From Acinetobacter sp. A47 (GTDB taxonomy: Bacteria; Pseudomonadota; Gammaproteobacteria; Pseudomonadales; Moraxellaceae): a stretch of 64,000 nt of DNA. Shown here in pieces: positions 39,401 to 48,093 of the stretch. The DNA lies in the NCBI RefSeq assembly GCF_000805455.1, contig NZ_JSUS01000071.1, forward strand, positions 597,193 through 661,192, read 5' to 3'. The notes beneath the pieces are model-generated. The model saw only the letters and a program-made list of their open reading frames with translations. It made no database searches and was not told the origin of the DNA. The position numbers were made by a program, and so were the translations under genes. Numbering within the stretch: position 1 is the stretch's first letter; each line of letters opens with the position of its first letter.

Positions 39401-39441
39401 AGGCTCTGCTAACTTTTTTATTTCTAAAGTCAACAGAGCCT
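39401..39441 (-). terminator. Hairpin between the membrane-protein gene and dnaJ
   Basis: AGGCTCTG/CAGAGCCT with an inner ACTTT/AAAGT stem, then GTTTGTTTT read leftward. It probably ends transcription of the gene at 39498, but it could instead be a structured dnaJ leader. Confidence 0.6.
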
Positions 39442-39497
39442 TAATAGGGGCTGTACGATAAATTTACAAGGTCTAAGCCCGTAAAAAAGCAGTAAAA

Positions 39498-39875
39498 TTA
39501 AAAAACTGCTTTATTTTTAAAGTACTTGGCAATACCTTTTAACCATGCATTCAACAAGAACAGCCATGCAATCGAGCTAAAAACGACGCCTGCAACCGTC
39601 ATGGCAGTCACCCACAGGGCACTGTCCCAGGCTAAAAAGAACAGCGGAATAAACCACAGGGCAGCAAAAAAAGCCATCAAGATAAATAACAGCACATTAC
39701 GCATAATCCACAGTGCATGCGCATGTATCCATACTTCGGCATTATCCACAATCGCAACTTTTCGTGCGAGCAGGTAGGCAAACGCTGCAAACACGATTGT
39801 AAATAATGCAAGAAACATGAACACGTAGGAAATCGCCACATAGCGGCGATGCTGTTCGATATTGTCTTGCCCCAT
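39498..39875 (-). CDS. Four-helix inner-membrane protein, unknown function
   Basis: A 125-residue protein that I do not assign to a family. Four hydrophobic segments are visible (AISYVFMFLALFTIVFAAFA, NVLLFILMAFFAALWFIPLF, WVTAMTVAGVVFSSIAWLF and a half-length one), with short charged ends and several histidines (HAHALWI). The ATG at MGQDNIEQHRR has GAGGTG nine bases upstream; a longer TTG reading is less likely. It lies between the RND pump and dnaJ on the same strand. Confidence 0.72.
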   Translation of the reverse strand: MGQDNIEQHRRYVAISYVFMFLALFTIVFAAFAYLLARKVAIVDNAEVWIHAHALWIMRNVLLFILMAFFAALWFIPLFFLAWDSALWVTAMTVAGVVFSSIAWLFLLNAWLKGIAKYFKNKAVF

Positions 39876-40007
39876 GCTCTGTATCACCTCATTCACAGCA
39901 TTGTGCAAAATTTGTCATGCCATGAAAATCAATTATTTTTTGGTCTTAAAATATAGGTGCTACTATATTGAAATTTTCAATTTTTCGCACCTTTATTCAC
40001 AAAATAA

Positions 40008-43000
40008 TTACGATAGTGATGTTGTTTTTTTGACCTTAAACCAAACTGCATATAGTGCAGGCAGGAAAAACAGGGTTAATAAGGTCGCAACAATCAATCC
40101 GCCCATAATCGCAACCGCCATCGGACCAAAGAAAATACTGCGAGATAACGGGATCATGGCCAGCACTGCTGCCAGTGCAGTCAGGACAATCGGGCGGAAA
40201 CGGCGCATGGTGGCATCAATTACTGCATCCCAGGGCTGATGGCCAGCCTGAATGTCCTGCTCGATCTGGTCAATCAGAATAAGCGAGTTGCGCATGATCA
40301 TGCCTGACAAGGCGATTGTACCCAGCATCGCCACAAAACCGAAAGGCTTATTGAACAGGAGCAGGAATGCCACTACCCCGATCAAGCCCAATGGTGCGGT
40401 CAGCAAGACAATGGTGGCCCGTGAAATGCTGCGTAGCTGGATCATTAACAAGGTCATCACCACAGCCAGGAACAATGGCATACCCGCATTAACCGAGTTC
40501 TGTCCTTTTGCCGATTCTTCAACGGTGCCGCCCACTTCCAGCAGATAACCGCTTGGCAGCTCTGCACGTAGGGTCTGCATCTTGTCTGCCAGCAGTTGTA
40601 CCACCGTTGCAGGCTGCAAGTGGCTGCGAATATCTGCGCGCACGGTAATGGTCGGCAAACGGTTACGATGCCAGATCAGACCTTCCTCAAAACGTGATTC
40701 GATCTTTGCAATCTGTGCCAATGGCACAGTAGTGCCTTTGCTGGTCGGAATGGCCAGACTCGCCAGAGATGCCACCTCCACCCGTTCCGACTGATCACCA
40801 CGCAAGCGGATTTCAATCAGTTCGCGCTTCTCGCGATACTGGTTCATCACCGTTCCCGTGACCGAGGCATTGAGGAAATTGGCCAGATCAACACTGCTTA
40901 CCCCCATCTGGCGGGCACGGTCCTGATCAATGTCAATCGCGATAATTTTGCTGGGCTCACCCCAGTCCAGATGCACATTGGTGGTATTCGGGTCTTCACT
41001 CAGCACTTTTGCCACTTTTTGTGCTTCAGCCCTTACCGTTGCCAGATCTTCACCTGAAACCCGGTACTGCAATGGATAGCCTACAGGCGGGCCATTTTCC
41101 AGTAACGACACCCGGGTACGCACTTGAGGTAACAGTTGCTTGATTTGTGTGTCTAAAGAACGGCGGATTTCATCCCGATCATCTAAAGAGGAGGCCAGCA
41201 CCACAAACTGGGCAAAGCTGGCTTGCGGCAGTTGCTGATCCAAAGGCAAATAGAAACGTGGTGAACCCGTCCCGACATAAGCCACATAGTTATCAATGCC
41301 TTTTTGTTTGGACAGGAATTGTTCCACCTTATGTACGGCTTGCTCGGTCGCGGTCAGGGAAGCACCTTCTTCCAGTTTTAAATCCACCAGAATTTCAGCC
41401 CGATTCGATGGCGGGAAAAACTGTTGCGGCACCAGCTTAAACATGGCCACCGACAGCACGAATATGCCGACGGTCACCGCAATCACGGTTTTGCGATAGG
41501 TAATACAGATTTCGACCACACGGCGGAACGACTGATAAAACTTGGATTGGTAAGGATCATGCTGTTGTCCATGCGCCTCCACAATAGGCGTAGGCTGCTT
41601 GCGCAAACGTGCCCACCAGCGCACATACCACGCCGCTTGCTGGTGCTGCTTGCTAAAATCTGGCAATAATTTCTCGCCCAGATAAGGCACAAATAGTACG
41701 GCAGCAATCCATGACACGATCAGGGCAATGGTCACCACCTGAAAAATCGAACGGGTATATTCCCCGGTTCCGGACTGGGCGGTGGCAATCGGCAGGAAAC
41801 CAGCTGCCGTAATCAGGGTGCCGGTCAGCATCGGGAAAGCGGTGGTTTGCCAGGCAAAGCCGGCAGCTTTTAACCGGCTATAGCCCTGCTCCATCTTAAT
41901 TGCCATCATTTCCACCGCGATAATGGCATCATCCACCAGCAAGCCCAGTGCCAGAATCAGGGCACCCAGCGAAATCTTATGCAGTCCCACATCGAACAGG
42001 TTCATGCCGGCAAAGGTCATGGCTAATACCAGTGGAATAGACAGCGCCACCACCAGACCGGTACGGAAACCGAGCGAGAAGAAACTCACCAGTAACACGA
42101 TGATCACCGCTTCCGCCAGTACCTTTAAAAACTCCTGAATACTGCGTTGGACCGCCACAGGCTGATCAGATACCTTTTGCAGTTTCATGCCCAGAGGCAG
42201 GCTTTTTTGCAGGCGCTTAAATTCGGTTTCCAGATTTTTACCCAGCGCAATGATGTCGCCACCTTTACGCATCGACACCGCGATCCCGATGCCATTTTCC
42301 CCCATAAACCGCATGCGTGGCTGGGCCGGCTCGCTAAAGCCACGATAAACCTCTGCCACATCACCGAGCTGAATGGTTCTGTCCCCGACCAGCAACGGCA
42401 TTTTTTTCAGCTCATCGACACTATGCAAATGTCCACTGACCCGGATCTGAATACGATCCGTACCCGTTTCAAAGAAACCGGCACTGGCCATATCATTTTG
42501 CTTTTGAATGGCTTCCTGAATCGCGGTGACCGGGACACCTAATTGCACCGCCTTGGTATTGGACAGTTCAATCCAGATTTTCTGGTCTTGCAGCCCGACC
42601 AGATTGACCTTGCTGACATCCTTGACCCGCTGCAATTGCAGTTGCAAACGGTCGGCATATTCCTTCATCACCGCATAGTCAAAATCTTTGCCGGTCAGTA
42701 CATAGATATTGCCGAAAGTATCGCCAAACTCATCATTAAAGAACGGCCCCTGTACCCCATTGGGTAACTGACTGCGAATATCATTGACTTTCTTGCGCAC
42801 GTTATACCAGACATCCGGAATGGCGCTGGACGGTAAACTGTCTTTAGCAACAAAGGTCACCATAGACTCACCGGGACGTGAGTAGGCCATGATGCGGTCA
42901 TACTGTCCCGTAGTCATCAACTCTTTTTCAATCCGGTCCGTGACCAGCGTCGAGACTTCTCTGGCTGTCGCGCCAGGCCAGTAGGTCTGTACCACCATCA

Positions 43001-43136
43001 CCTTAAAGGTAAACGGCGGGTCTTCACTTTGCGACAGCTTGGAATAGGACATGATGCCCACGATGCCGAGCAACAGCATAAAATAAAGGATAATGCCCTT
43101 ATTTTTGAGCGCCCATTCTGAAAGGTTAAATTTCAT
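40008..43136 (-). CDS. RND efflux pump, inner-membrane transporter
   Basis: A 1042-residue proton-driven transporter of the HAE1/AcrB superfamily. A first helix near 13-30 is followed by a large periplasmic loop (TYWPGATAREVSTLVTDRIE), then the TM4 proton-relay aspartates in GLLVDDAIIAVE. A second half repeats the plan, ending in LTTFFLP-like LLTLFFLPALYAVW. It begins 2 bases after the adaptor gene, with GGAGG inside that gene's end. No outer-membrane channel gene follows, so a TolC-type protein from elsewhere is needed. Substrates cannot be read from sequence; divergent TetR control suggests toxic small molecules. Confidence 0.93.
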   Translation of the reverse strand: MKFNLSEWALKNKGIILYFMLLLGIVGIMSYSKLSQSEDPPFTFKVMVVQTYWPGATAREVSTLVTDRIEKELMTTGQYDRIMAYSRPGESMVTFVAKDSLPSSAIPDVWYNVRKKVNDIRSQLPNGVQGPFFNDEFGDTFGNIYVLTGKDFDYAVMKEYADRLQLQLQRVKDVSKVNLVGLQDQKIWIELSNTKAVQLGVPVTAIQEAIQKQNDMASAGFFETGTDRIQIRVSGHLHSVDELKKMPLLVGDRTIQLGDVAEVYRGFSEPAQPRMRFMGENGIGIAVSMRKGGDIIALGKNLETEFKRLQKSLPLGMKLQKVSDQPVAVQRSIQEFLKVLAEAVIIVLLVSFFSLGFRTGLVVALSIPLVLAMTFAGMNLFDVGLHKISLGALILALGLLVDDAIIAVEMMAIKMEQGYSRLKAAGFAWQTTAFPMLTGTLITAAGFLPIATAQSGTGEYTRSIFQVVTIALIVSWIAAVLFVPYLGEKLLPDFSKQHQQAAWYVRWWARLRKQPTPIVEAHGQQHDPYQSKFYQSFRRVVEICITYRKTVIAVTVGIFVLSVAMFKLVPQQFFPPSNRAEILVDLKLEEGASLTATEQAVHKVEQFLSKQKGIDNYVAYVGTGSPRFYLPLDQQLPQASFAQFVVLASSLDDRDEIRRSLDTQIKQLLPQVRTRVSLLENGPPVGYPLQYRVSGEDLATVRAEAQKVAKVLSEDPNTTNVHLDWGEPSKIIAIDIDQDRARQMGVSSVDLANFLNASVTGTVMNQYREKRELIEIRLRGDQSERVEVASLASLAIPTSKGTTVPLAQIAKIESRFEEGLIWHRNRLPTITVRADIRSHLQPATVVQLLADKMQTLRAELPSGYLLEVGGTVEESAKGQNSVNAGMPLFLAVVMTLLMIQLRSISRATIVLLTAPLGLIGVVAFLLLFNKPFGFVAMLGTIALSGMIMRNSLILIDQIEQDIQAGHQPWDAVIDATMRRFRPIVLTALAAVLAMIPLSRSIFFGPMAVAIMGGLIVATLLTLFFLPALYAVWFKVKKTTSLS

Positions 43137-43138
43137 GT

Positions 43139-44239
43139 TTAACCTCCGGTTTGAACGCGTATATCACGGTTATCGCGATCGACGGGATGAATCTTTTGCT
43201 GCTCGCGCAACAGGTGCACACCACCGACCACCACCCAGTCGGAGGCTTTTAAGCCTGTCAGTACAGGCACACTATCACGTCCATACATACCCAGCGTTAC
43301 AGGAACTTTGCGTATGGTCTGGTCGGCATTGACCACCCAGACATAGGCTTGCTGATCATTGGCCGTGACACTGGATAACGGTACGCTCAGCACATTCTTG
43401 TCCTGTGTCACAAAGAACACCCGCGCACTTTGTCCCAGCTGGATAGCGGACTGCCCTTCCAGCAAAGATACTTTCACGGTAAATGTCCGGGACTGGTCGG
43501 CTGCAGGCGAAACCTCACGCACCCTGGCAGCAAAACGTGCATCTGGCTGTGACCACAAGGTGACCCAGGCAGGCTGGCCCACCTTGATGCTGCCGACCGC
43601 CTGTTCAGGGACACCAAACACCACCTCACGTTCACCATCAATGGCCAGCTGGTAGGCCGCCTGCCCTGCAGCAATCACCTGTCCGGTCTCGATCTGGCGC
43701 TGGGTAATCACACCGTTCTTATTCGAGATCAGCTGGTTATAGCCGGTCTGGTTGGACGATACTTCATAGTTAGAACGGGCCTGCTGCAAGCTCGCCTGTG
43801 CCGATTCATACTGATTCTTGACCGCATCAAATTGCGAACGGCTCACTGCATTGACCGGGAGTAACTGCTGATAACGCTGGTATTCTTCTGCGGCAATCTT
43901 GGCAGCGGCCTGTGCACTTTGTAACTGCGCCCTGGCTGCATTCATTTGCAGTTGTGCATCTTTCACGTCCAGCTTCGCCAGCACCTGTCCGACCTTGACC
44001 CGGTCTCCGACATCGACATAGCGTTCAGTCACCTGTCCCCCGACACGAAAGGCCAACGCGGTTTGCTGGCGGGCCTGTACATCCCCGGCATAACTTTTTT
44101 GCTCGACATGCTGACCACTCGGCTGGGCCACCATGACATAAGGAATTTCCTCAGTCTTTGCAGTTTCCTTCTGGCAGGCACTGAGCACGATGCTACTGAC
44201 AACGACTAAGCCCAATATGATACGATTGATCTGATTCAT
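43139..44239 (-). CDS. RND efflux periplasmic adaptor lipoprotein
   Basis: A 366-residue membrane-fusion protein that links the RND pump to an outer-membrane channel. The signal peptide ends with lipobox LSAC, so it is lipid-anchored to the inner membrane. Order: beta-barrel and lipoyl half (FRVGGQVTERYVDVGDRVKVGQVLAKLD), an alpha-hairpin of coiled coil (QLQSAQAAAKIAAEEYQR and following), the second lipoyl half, then beta-barrel and membrane-proximal domains. It is first in the two-gene operon and divergent from the TetR gene. Confidence 0.93.
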   Translation of the reverse strand: MNQINRIILGLVVVSSIVLSACQKETAKTEEIPYVMVAQPSGQHVEQKSYAGDVQARQQTALAFRVGGQVTERYVDVGDRVKVGQVLAKLDVKDAQLQMNAARAQLQSAQAAAKIAAEEYQRYQQLLPVNAVSRSQFDAVKNQYESAQASLQQARSNYEVSSNQTGYNQLISNKNGVITQRQIETGQVIAAGQAAYQLAIDGEREVVFGVPEQAVGSIKVGQPAWVTLWSQPDARFAARVREVSPAADQSRTFTVKVSLLEGQSAIQLGQSARVFFVTQDKNVLSVPLSSVTANDQQAYVWVVNADQTIRKVPVTLGMYGRDSVPVLTGLKASDWVVVGGVHLLREQQKIHPVDRDNRDIRVQTGG

Positions 44240-44299
44240 CCAATGGCGCTCTTATTCAAATTGATTTTTAAGGCGTGATATGGGCATTATCATAAATTG

Positions 44300-44347
44300 T
44301 TTATTTTTTAATTAATATACCCACAAGTACATTAATTAAAAAATAAA
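44300..44347. promoter_or_regulatory. Long palindromic operator between the efflux operon and tetR-type gene
   Basis: Two 21-base arms match at 20 positions around the centre CCACAA. The outer 17 bases (TTTATTTTTTAATTAAT and its complement) are perfect and TAC/GTA is inside. The position between divergent efflux and TetR-family genes makes it the likely binding site of that repressor, controlling both directions. Confidence 0.75.
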
Positions 44348-44390
44348 CTGATCCCTCTGATTTTTAAATTGATTAAAAGAGAAAGATAAC

Positions 44391-45014
44391 GTGCAAACAC
44401 ACAGTGGCCGCCCCAAAGATCTAGAAAAAAGAGCCAGAATATTACAGGCCGCAAAATCTATTTTTTTAAAAATGGGTTACCACGCCACCAACATGAACCA
44501 GATTGCCAAGGAAGCAGGTGTCACCAAACTCACGGTGTATAACCATTTTCAGGATAAAAACAACCTGTTCATGTGTGCAATTGAAGAAAGCTGTGAAGAA
44601 TCGATTCGGGCCAAGCAGTTTCAGCTGACGGCAGATTCTGATTTTAAACAGGCATTGCGCCTGATGTGCCAGCGCGCTTTAAGTATTATTTATCTTCCAG
44701 AAGCGCTGAAACTGGACTGTTTGCTGTTTGAACTGGCCGCAGAACAAAGCCCCCTGACCCGGCAGTTTTTTGATGCCTCGCATACCCGCATGAGCCATGT
44801 CTGGTGCGATTTCTTTGCCCAGGCCATTGCCTTCAAGTTCATTCAGGCCGATGAGCCGCTCAAGCAAACCGAACTGATCATCTCGCTCATGCTCGGAATC
44901 CGCCATCAGCAGGTATTGCTGGGTTTGGCTCCGGTTCCCACCGCCACAGAAACCGATCAGGTGATTGAACAGGCCATCGAGATTTTTTTACTGAAATATC
45001 AGACTAAAGTTTAG
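44391..45014 (+). CDS. TetR family transcriptional regulator
   Basis: A 207-residue repressor. The helix-turn-helix is at residues about 25-55 (AKSIFLKMGYHATNMNQIAKEAGVTKLTVYNHF is the core, shown here only as its type pattern YHATNMNQIAKEAGVTKLT). The ligand-binding helical C-terminal domain, with LDCLLFELAAEQSPLTRQFF, belongs to the AcrR/TtgR-like group with the C-terminal TetR_C_7 type. The start is GTG with a weak AGAGAAAG site. It is divergent from the RND operon across the palindrome, so it should repress the pump and itself until a ligand binds. Confidence 0.9.
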   Translation: MQTHSGRPKDLEKRARILQAAKSIFLKMGYHATNMNQIAKEAGVTKLTVYNHFQDKNNLFMCAIEESCEESIRAKQFQLTADSDFKQALRLMCQRALSIIYLPEALKLDCLLFELAAEQSPLTRQFFDASHTRMSHVWCDFFAQAIAFKFIQADEPLKQTELIISLMLGIRHQQVLLGLAPVPTATETDQVIEQAIEIFLLKYQTKV

Positions 45015-45045
45015 AGAATTTTCACATTTTTTTTACGTTCTGCTC

Positions 45046-45073
45046 TTGGATTGTCGCTCAATCGCGCTATAGT
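45046..45073 (+). promoter_or_regulatory. ppc promoter
   Basis: TTGGAT, 16 bases, TATAGT, with the ppc ATG 27 bases after the -10 box and AGGAG in the leader. The -35 match is only partial. Confidence 0.5.
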
Positions 45074-45099
45074 CGAACGAGTACATCAGGAGAAACAAA

Positions 45100-47781
45100 A
45101 TGATCCAGCAAATCACTGCCCCATTACGTGAAGATGTCCGCTTACTCGGCAATTTACTCGGTGAGACCTTAAAGCAACATGCTGGGCAAGATTTGTTTAA
45201 TCAGATTGAACAAATTCGTGCATTGGCCAAAGGCGCCCGTGACGGCCAGATCGAAGCAGAAAAACAGCTCGAACAATTGTTTCTCGGTTTAAAAGATGAA
45301 GAGATTCTGCCGCTGACCCGGGCTTTCTCGCATTTTCTCAACTTTGCCAATATTGCAGAACAATACCATGTGGTGCGCAGCCGCCGTCAGGCCGAGTTTG
45401 ATGAACAGGCACCCAGCCCGAATCCGCTGTCGCATCTGTTTGAAAAATTCAATAACCAGCAAATCAATGCCCAACAACTGTTTCAGCAAATCTGTGATTT
45501 AAAAATCGAACTGGTACTGACCGCTCACCCAACCGAAGTCAGCCGCCGTACCCTGATTCAAAAATATGATGACATCACCGATTGCCTTTCCCAATTAGAC
45601 CAGCAAAAGCTGACCCCGAAAGAGCGTCAGCACACCCTTGCCACCCTCAAGCAACTGATCAGCTCAGCTTGGCAGACCGATGAAATCCGGCAACATCGCC
45701 CAACCCCAGTCGATGAAGCCAAATGGGGCTTTGCAACGATTGAGCAATCACTCTGGAATGCAGTGCCTAAATTCGTCCGTGAACTGAATGAACTGACCCG
45801 ACAACATTGCGCTCAGAGCCTGCCGCTCAGTGTAGCGCCAATCCGCTTTGCCTCCTGGATGGGCGGCGACCGTGACGGTAACCCCAATGTGACCCATCAA
45901 GTCACGCAAGAAGTGCTGTGGTTATCGCGCTGGCAAGCAGCCGATCTGTACCTGCGAGACATTGAAAACCTGCGCTGGGAACTGTCCATTCAAAGCTGTT
46001 CCGATGAACTGACCCAGGCATTGGGCTATGAGCATCCGGAACCGTATCGCGAATATTTACGAGCGACCCGCGAGCGCTTGAAAGCCACCCGCTACTGGTT
46101 GGGACAACGCCTGCAAGGTGCTGAGGCAGACGACAGCAATATCATCAGAACCAAAGATGAATTACTGGCTCCGCTACTGCTGTGCTATCGCTCACTGATG
46201 GACTGCAATATGGCCGAGATTGCCAACGGTCAATTACTCGACTTTATTTATCGGGTCAACTGTTTTGGTATTGAGCTGCTCAAACTGGATATCCGTCAGG
46301 AATCAGGCCGCCATCGCCAGGCCATTTCCGCGATTACCGAATATCTGGGCCTTGGCAATTTTGAATCCTGGACCGAACAGGCCCGCCAGAACTTCCTGAT
46401 TCAGGAACTACAAAGCAAGCGCCCATTATTGCCAAAGTTTTTTCATGAGCCTGAAGGCAGCCTGATCCAGCATCCCGATGTACTGGAAGTGTTTGCCACC
46501 ATGCGGACCTTGGCCGAACAGCCACCTGAGAGTCTGGGTGCCTATATTATTTCCATGGCGGAATATCCAAGTGATGTACTGGCAGTATTGTTACTGCAAA
46601 AAGAAGCAGGCATCCAGCAACCGCTCCGTGTCGTGCCTTTATTTGAAACCCTGAAGGATCTCGACGGCGCCGCCAAAACCATGAATACCCTGTTCAATAT
46701 GCACTGGTATAAACAGCATATTCAGGGCAAGCATGAGGTGATGATTGGTTACTCGGACTCCGCCAAGGATGCAGGCTTTATGTCGGCCAACTGGGCGCAA
46801 TATCGTGCTCAGGAAGAGTTGACCGCGATTGCCCAGCAGCATGGCGTGCAATTGACCCTATTCCATGGTCGTGGCGGTTCAATCAGCCGTGGCGGTGCAC
46901 CGACACAGCAGGCCCTGTTCTCGCAACCACCCGGTTCAATTTCGGGCGCAATCCGGGTCACCGAGCAGGGTGAGATGATCCGCTTTAAATTCGGTCTGGA
47001 AGGCATCGCCCTGCAAAATCTGGAAATCTATACCGCAGCGACTCTGGAAGCAACCTTGTTGCCGCCCCCCGAACCGAAACAAGAATGGCGTGACCTGATG
47101 AACCAGATGACCGATTTATCCGTCAAGGTTTATCGCCAGACCGTACGGGAAAATCCCCATTTTGTCAGCTATCTGCGTACCGTTACCCCTGAACTGGAAT
47201 TACAGATGCTGCCGTTAGGCTCACGGCCTGCCAAACGTAAAGTCAGTGGCGGGATTGAGTCATTACGTGCCATTCCGTGGGTCTTTGCCTGGACCCAGAT
47301 TCGCCTGATGCTGCCAGCCTGGCTGGGCACAGGTACCGCCATTAACCAGGTGCATGAACAACACAAAGCCACACTGGATGAGATGCTGGAACAATGGCCT
47401 TATTTTCAGACGCTGATCGATATGCTGGAAATGGTGCTGTCCAAGTCCGATGCCGATATTGCGCTGTATTATGAATCGCATCTGACTCAGGATCAGGACT
47501 TAAAAGTACTCGGTGTCGAGTTACGTCAGCGCCTGCAAAATGCAGTGGATACCCTGCTGAGCCTGAAAGGTGAATCAAAGCTGCTCAGTAATAACGAGGT
47601 TCTGGATCAATCGATGCAGGTGCGTAAACCGTATTTGTTGCCCTTGCATTTATTACAGGCCGAGTTGATGAAACGCCGTCGCCTGTATCTGGCAGCGCAT
47701 CAGACTGAACATAGTCCGGTCGATCATGCCCTCATGGTCAGTATTGCCGGCATTGCGGCAGGCTTGCGTAATACAGGCTAG
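45100..47781 (+). CDS. ppc: Phosphoenolpyruvate carboxylase
   Basis: Carboxylates phosphoenolpyruvate to oxaloacetate, refilling the citric acid cycle. The 893-residue protein holds the catalytic histidine motif VLTAHPTEVSRRT, GGDRDGNPNVT and the glycine-rich FHGRGGSISRGGAP loop that contacts phosphate. The C-terminus ends LMVSIAGIAAGLRNTG, with the conserved final RNTG that reaches the active site. A CAGGAG site lies 8 bases before the ATG. It is preceded by the TetR gene on the same strand but has its own promoter. Confidence 0.97.
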   Translation: MIQQITAPLREDVRLLGNLLGETLKQHAGQDLFNQIEQIRALAKGARDGQIEAEKQLEQLFLGLKDEEILPLTRAFSHFLNFANIAEQYHVVRSRRQAEFDEQAPSPNPLSHLFEKFNNQQINAQQLFQQICDLKIELVLTAHPTEVSRRTLIQKYDDITDCLSQLDQQKLTPKERQHTLATLKQLISSAWQTDEIRQHRPTPVDEAKWGFATIEQSLWNAVPKFVRELNELTRQHCAQSLPLSVAPIRFASWMGGDRDGNPNVTHQVTQEVLWLSRWQAADLYLRDIENLRWELSIQSCSDELTQALGYEHPEPYREYLRATRERLKATRYWLGQRLQGAEADDSNIIRTKDELLAPLLLCYRSLMDCNMAEIANGQLLDFIYRVNCFGIELLKLDIRQESGRHRQAISAITEYLGLGNFESWTEQARQNFLIQELQSKRPLLPKFFHEPEGSLIQHPDVLEVFATMRTLAEQPPESLGAYIISMAEYPSDVLAVLLLQKEAGIQQPLRVVPLFETLKDLDGAAKTMNTLFNMHWYKQHIQGKHEVMIGYSDSAKDAGFMSANWAQYRAQEELTAIAQQHGVQLTLFHGRGGSISRGGAPTQQALFSQPPGSISGAIRVTEQGEMIRFKFGLEGIALQNLEIYTAATLEATLLPPPEPKQEWRDLMNQMTDLSVKVYRQTVRENPHFVSYLRTVTPELELQMLPLGSRPAKRKVSGGIESLRAIPWVFAWTQIRLMLPAWLGTGTAINQVHEQHKATLDEMLEQWPYFQTLIDMLEMVLSKSDADIALYYESHLTQDQDLKVLGVELRQRLQNAVDTLLSLKGESKLLSNNEVLDQSMQVRKPYLLPLHLLQAELMKRRRLYLAAHQTEHSPVDHALMVSIAGIAAGLRNTG

Positions 47782-48093
47782 GTGCCATTCCCCTGTCTGC
47801 CGTCAGCAGAAAAATGCTACTGTTGACGGCAGGATTGGCAAAATATGCCATTTTCATAAAAAAATTTAAAAAAGTTTTTAAAATTATTTTGAAAATAAGA
47901 GAGTTAGTTTTTTTAAATTGTCCAGACAAAATAAATAATAATTCCGCTAGCTTATTTTGAAATAAATTTTACCAAAAGGTAAAAACAAAGCATCCAGATA
48001 GCCAATCTGGCAATCTTCTCAAGGACTTATAGGTGAAAGCTCGTTTTAAGACAGGGTATCATACGCGCTGATATCACATCATGAGTCTAATTT
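47782..48093. other. 312-base region between ppc and the permease gene
   Basis: It contains the ppc 3' hairpins, an AT-rich centre where the promoter should lie, two leader hairpins (TTTTACCAAAAGGTAAAA at 47967-47984 and CCAGAT/ATCTGG at 47994-48010) and a short upstream ATG at 48081. No gene is supported. Confidence 0.55.
47797..47851 (+). terminator. Two hairpins after ppc
   Basis: CTGCCGTCAGCAG/CTGTTGACGGCAG (one G-U pair) and then TTGGCAAAATATGCCATTTTC. The first lacks a T-run; the second ends in TTTT. Together they probably end the ppc transcript. Confidence 0.5.

Noticed and set aside
40252..42767. Several open frames opposite the RND pump gene
   Set aside because: They lie antisense to a full-length pump with intact motifs and have no ribosome sites; they are by-products of its base composition.
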